Notes under the pieces: generated by a model
The model's database searches: none
Told to the model about the DNA's origin: nothing
What the model saw: only the letters and a program-made list of their open reading frames with translations
Shown here: piece after piece, positions 7,908 to 10,706 of the stretch
How positions within the stretch are numbered: position 1 is the stretch's first letter
Layout of the letters: each line of letters starts with the position of its first letter
NCBI GenBank assembly: GCA_913043155.1
Contig: CAJWLY010000032.1
Location: forward strand, 1-10,706
Source of the DNA: an uncultured Nitrospinaceae bacterium
GTDB lineage: Bacteria; Nitrospinota; Nitrospinia; Nitrospinales; VA-1
Direction: 5' to 3'
DNA: 10,706 nucleotides
Made by a program: the position numbers and the translations under genes

Positions 7908-9857
7908 ATGCCTGAAAAAGATGAACTGATCTCAATACTCACCCACCCTGGAAACATTCGTTTTCATACGAATGAGAATGCAATGTTGGCCATCGAAAGG
8001 GACATAACAAACTTCAAAAAATCATTCATTGATGGCATTGAAACCTGGTTTCTCAATGATAAACCCACCGTCGCCAATACGAGGATCAGGAGGTACCCAA
8101 CCGGGCACCTTGTTTTTTACAACTCAGAGGGAAAGCGTTTCCTGTTTACCGATCCCGGAGGGCATCCCCTGCATGAATGTGAATGGTGGGAAAATGCGGA
8201 AACCGGAAAAACCAAACTGGCCTCGGTTCGAATGCAACTGGATTGTGAGCAATGGTTCGGCATCAAACCAGACGCAAATACCTTCTCAGTTTTTGTGGAC
8301 CTGAAGGACCGCCCACGATCGGCAGACATGACCCTGGATGACTTGAGAAAAGAAGCCGCCAGGGCATGGGACATTCCTATATCCGAGATTGAATATTTTT
8401 ACAGAGACGAAAATTTTATTCCCTATGGGATCGGGGAGTACGAAATTCATCTCTCCAAGGACGGGCTGTACGTATTGCCTGACGGAACCTTTGACCGAAC
8501 GATCTTTATCAGCAACATGCCCAGGACAAACTGGGAAGCGCTTGACATCATCACCGTGGTGGAACTGTTCCAATCGGTGCCCCCCGGGGCAGGTGGAGCA
8601 GCTTTTGAGTTTTTTTGGGGGTTGTACGAGGATCAGGTGCGGGAAAAACAGCCTGAGCCTTTGCGGTTCAGGGGACTACCGGCCTATCCCTCCACAAAGG
8701 CATTCCAGATATTTTCCGCTTTCTTTACTCCCACCGCACCCGAGGGTGAAGACCTCATGAACGTGTTTATGGACTTCCATCGTTCCCACCAGATCACCTG
8801 GAACCTCAGGCCCGATCCTCCATGGCGGTATTTCTCGGATAAATATTCGGTCTGCCTGACAGTACAAAACAATTTTCTATACAAGGTGACCTCACTGAAT
8901 GACCCCACGGCCCTGCCTTTCATCAATTGCTCTCGGGGAGGGAAGGCTTCCTGTCAAAGACAAGTCCATGTCACAAAAGATTCCATAATCCTTCTTGATG
9001 GTGAAGATATTTTTAAAAAATTTCCTCCCCTCTCCCAGTGGCAGATTTTCCCGCAAGAGGATGCTGTTCTGCGACAGCCCGCACATCCTTTTGGCTGGCA
9101 AAAGTTTTTTAAAGACCGCCCCCCTAAAATGGATCCGGTCACAGCAGTTTTAACGGTTCCATTCTATCCGGAAGGCGCAAGGGAAATCGAGGAATCCTCC
9201 CTTCAACCAATGGTCGTCGACCAAATATTGTTTTACATGGAAATGTTTCCAGACATGCCGAACCGATTGGAAAAAATCAGCCGTGTCCTCGTCCATAATT
9301 TTGACACCGCGGTTGCCGGGTGTATCGACTGCACACGCAAACGAGAACACAGGGTATTGTTTAACCATCCGGAATTTGCTCAAAAAAACGCACAGCTTTT
9401 ATGGGACCACGCTGCATCCAAGGGTCAACTGAATAACCTGCGAGAGGTTTCTTTTCTTCCAGAAAACGAATACGTCGAATCCGCCTACGCAGAAAAATAT
9501 GAAATGATCTTCCGATGGATTCCTTTCAAGTCTTACCACGACCCGGTTGCCTGCGAAAACATCTTGAATTCCGTAACCCATGCCATGGCCTCCAGCGCCC
9601 TTTTATTTCTTGTGGGTCCAAGGCAAATATCCGACTTGTTTCAGCAGCACTCCTTGAAAAATATATATAACGACCCGGTTAAGGACATGCCTTTTTTCAT
9701 ACAACATAAAAAGATGTATCCCGAAACCCTGGTCAACCCGGAGGTGTCCGTGTTTTTTGCTCAAAAATTAGCCCATAAAAGTTTTATAAAAACTCAGAGC
9801 TTACAAGCCCAAGAGGACCCTGGGCCCATTAGGGAAAAGGTGCTGAGTTCGGCATAA
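7908..9857 (+). CDS. Unrecognised 649-residue protein (second of the gene pair)
   Basis: No family is recognised with confidence. There is no signal peptide or membrane segment. About residues 50-200 are strand-rich (RRYPTGHLVFYNSEGKRFLF, then a long acidic/aromatic stretch). The middle holds SVPPGAGGAAFEFFWGLY and FRGLPAYPSTKAFQIFSAFF, with cysteines C341 and C349. A CxxC pair (C472, C475) sits in VAGCIDCTRKREH. The last 120 or so residues (FRWIPFKSYHDP, ILNSVTHAMASSALLFLVGP) loosely recall the C-terminal half of class I SAM-dependent methyltransferases, but I see no GxGxG SAM-binding loop, so this is only a weak resemblance. The ATG at 7908 has AGG at 7898-7900. It lies 22 bases after the preceding gene, implying an operon and a shared role. 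The frame is clean over 1.95 kb, with shadow frames giving no better coding alternative. Confidence 0.85.
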   Translation: MPEKDELISILTHPGNIRFHTNENAMLAIERDITNFKKSFIDGIETWFLNDKPTVANTRIRRYPTGHLVFYNSEGKRFLFTDPGGHPLHECEWWENAETGKTKLASVRMQLDCEQWFGIKPDANTFSVFVDLKDRPRSADMTLDDLRKEAARAWDIPISEIEYFYRDENFIPYGIGEYEIHLSKDGLYVLPDGTFDRTIFISNMPRTNWEALDIITVVELFQSVPPGAGGAAFEFFWGLYEDQVREKQPEPLRFRGLPAYPSTKAFQIFSAFFTPTAPEGEDLMNVFMDFHRSHQITWNLRPDPPWRYFSDKYSVCLTVQNNFLYKVTSLNDPTALPFINCSRGGKASCQRQVHVTKDSIILLDGEDIFKKFPPLSQWQIFPQEDAVLRQPAHPFGWQKFFKDRPPKMDPVTAVLTVPFYPEGAREIEESSLQPMVVDQILFYMEMFPDMPNRLEKISRVLVHNFDTAVAGCIDCTRKREHRVLFNHPEFAQKNAQLLWDHAASKGQLNNLREVSFLPENEYVESAYAEKYEMIFRWIPFKSYHDPVACENILNSVTHAMASSALLFLVGPRQISDLFQQHSLKNIYNDPVKDMPFFIQHKKMYPETLVNPEVSVFFAQKLAHKSFIKTQSLQAQEDPGPIREKVLSSA

Positions 9858-9905
9858 ACCGCAGTTACTTCATGAGATAAAATTTGTGGGGTTGAAATCA
9901 TTCTT

Positions 9906-9911
9906 GGGGAG
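9906..9911 (+). promoter_or_regulatory. Ribosome binding site fixing the ferritin-like gene start
   Basis: GGGGAG ends 6 bases before the ATG at 9918. An in-frame TTG at 9912 directly abuts this site and would leave no spacer, so 9918 is the better start. Confidence 0.65.
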
Positions 9912-9917
9912 TTGAAC

Positions 9918-10460
9918 ATGAAAAAAACGGAGAACATCACGCGCTTGAAGGTCTTGGAAATTTCCCTGATGAAAGAGGCCGATGAAAAGCGTTTTTATAC
10001 CGCTCTGGCAAAACATGTCGCCGATCCCGAGGTCCGGGAATTTTTAAACCTAATGGCCGATGAAACCACCCACCACGAGGCTGCAATAAAAAAACTTCTT
10101 GAGGGAAATGGAGCCAAAGCTGATTCTTGGACAAACGAATATACAATCGGTGATTTCGTAAAGACCCATTTCCAAACCGATATCTTTCCCACAGGTGATG
10201 ACATCTCTAAAATGGCCCCGAAATTCAAGGGAGTGCAAGAGGTATTGGATTTTGCGCTTGAAGTAGAAAAAGTTGCCGCTGAATTTTATAAATTACTGGG
10301 CGAGCACTGTAAAAGGCCATCTACCAAGATGGCCTTGATCCTGCTAGAAAAAATCGAGCTTGAGCACGTGGAAAAAATCAAATCCTTTAAGAAAAAGATT
10401 TCTGAGAAAAGGATTTCGGAAAAGGAATCGGCTGCTTGGAGGAGGACTTCCCTAAGATGA
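9918..10460 (+). CDS. Rubrerythrin/ferritin-like diiron protein
   Basis: A 180-residue cytosolic four-helix-bundle protein of the rubrerythrin/ferritin-like superfamily. It has two copies of the iron-binding helix pair. The first is E20 (in SLMKEADEKRFY) with E49xxH52 (DETTH). The second is E117 (in ALEVEKVAAEFY) with E147xxH150 (IELEH). All six expected carboxylate and histidine ligands are present, so a functional di-iron site is likely. There is no C-terminal rubredoxin domain with CxxC pairs, so it is shorter than classical rubrerythrin and would need an external electron donor. The Lys/Glu-rich tail is probably disordered. Expected roles are peroxide reduction, iron handling or another diiron oxidation; which of these cannot be decided. 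It sits 60 bases after the unknown pair and 32 bases before the ThiO-like gene on the same strand, so it may be co-transcribed with either. Confidence 0.88.
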   Translation: MKKTENITRLKVLEISLMKEADEKRFYTALAKHVADPEVREFLNLMADETTHHEAAIKKLLEGNGAKADSWTNEYTIGDFVKTHFQTDIFPTGDDISKMAPKFKGVQEVLDFALEVEKVAAEFYKLLGEHCKRPSTKMALILLEKIELEHVEKIKSFKKKISEKRISEKESAAWRRTSLR

Positions 10461-10492
10461 GATATTTTTAGTGATTTATCCAATTAATTGAG

Positions 10493-10706
10493 ATGAAACC
10501 CACTGCATATAACTATGACATTGTAATCATCGGGGCGGGAATGATTGGGCTCAGTATTGCCTTCCGGTTGAAGCGGACCGATCCCGATCTAAAGATTGCT
10601 GTAGTGGGCGATAGCAGGGACCCGTTAATGGCTTCCCGAGCCGCGGCCGGGATGCTATCTCCTTTCTGCGAGTGCGAACAGGACGACCGTTTCTTCTTTT
10701 TCTGCC
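10493..10706 (+). CDS. thiO: FAD-dependent amine oxidase, ThiO-like (glycine oxidase), truncated by window edge
   Basis: Only the first 71 residues are present; the frame runs off the right edge with no stop. The start reads MKPTAYNYDIVIIGAGMIGL, with the FAD-binding dinucleotide motif GAGMIG followed by a helix and an acidic-ended strand (IAVVGD). The segment ASRAAAGMLSPFCE is the hallmark of ThiO-type glycine oxidases and related DAO-family enzymes. ThiO makes dehydroglycine from glycine for the thiazole part of thiamine, but other DAO-family amine oxidases share this N-terminus, so the name is provisional. An in-frame TGA at 10472-10474 closes the frame upstream, so the ATG at 10493 is the only start ahead of the FAD motif. 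No clear Shine-Dalgarno sequence precedes it. Confidence 0.75.
   Translation, partial: MKPTAYNYDIVIIGAGMIGLSIAFRLKRTDPDLKIAVVGDSRDPLMASRAAAGMLSPFCECEQDDRFFFFC

Noticed and set aside
8389..8760. 123-codon ORF inside the 649-residue gene, and the minus-strand ORFs over 8117-9581
   Set aside because: Out-of-frame shadows of a long clean coding frame; no recognisable domains or ribosome sites.

Overview
The window looks like chromosomal DNA from a Gram-negative-type bacterium of roughly balanced GC content. A periplasmic dCache sensor kinase, a large cobalamin-type radical SAM enzyme, a rubrerythrin-like diiron protein and a ThiO-like flavoprotein would suit an environmental lineage such as Nitrospinota or a deltaproteobacterial group. 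That placement is an impression from protein style; nothing in the sequence fixes it. I see no mobile element, tRNA, rRNA or CRISPR array.

Layout: (1) 41-1588 (+), an atypical short-chain dehydrogenase fused to a DUF2867 domain. (2) 1627-4014 (-), convergent with it, a membrane-bound hybrid of dCache sensor, FixL-like PAS and histidine-kinase core. (3) 4015-4346, a 332-base divergent intergenic region. (4) 4347-6443 (+), a B12-type radical SAM protein. (5) 6444-6913, a 470-base AT-rich spacer with inverted repeats, a cluster of CCGAT motifs and a potentially switchable RNA leader. (6) 6914-7885 and 7908-9857 (+), two adjacent genes of families I do not recognise. (7) 9918-10460 (+), a two-motif rubrerythrin-like protein. 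(8) 10493 to the right edge (+), the N-terminus of a ThiO-like FAD amine oxidase, cut by the window.

The most notable observations are these. The kinase keeps the ATP-binding N and G boxes, but its H-box has Arg where the phospho-accepting His should be (R586). Its PAS domain keeps the residues corresponding to the FixL haem ligand His and the O2-sensing Arg. It may therefore be a haem/redox sensor that does not autophosphorylate in the usual way. The unrecognised pair 6914-9857 lies on the same strand downstream of the radical SAM gene, behind its own elaborate leader. This is the best candidate for an undescribed system, possibly a small tailoring or biosynthetic unit, but no function can be assigned from sequence alone.
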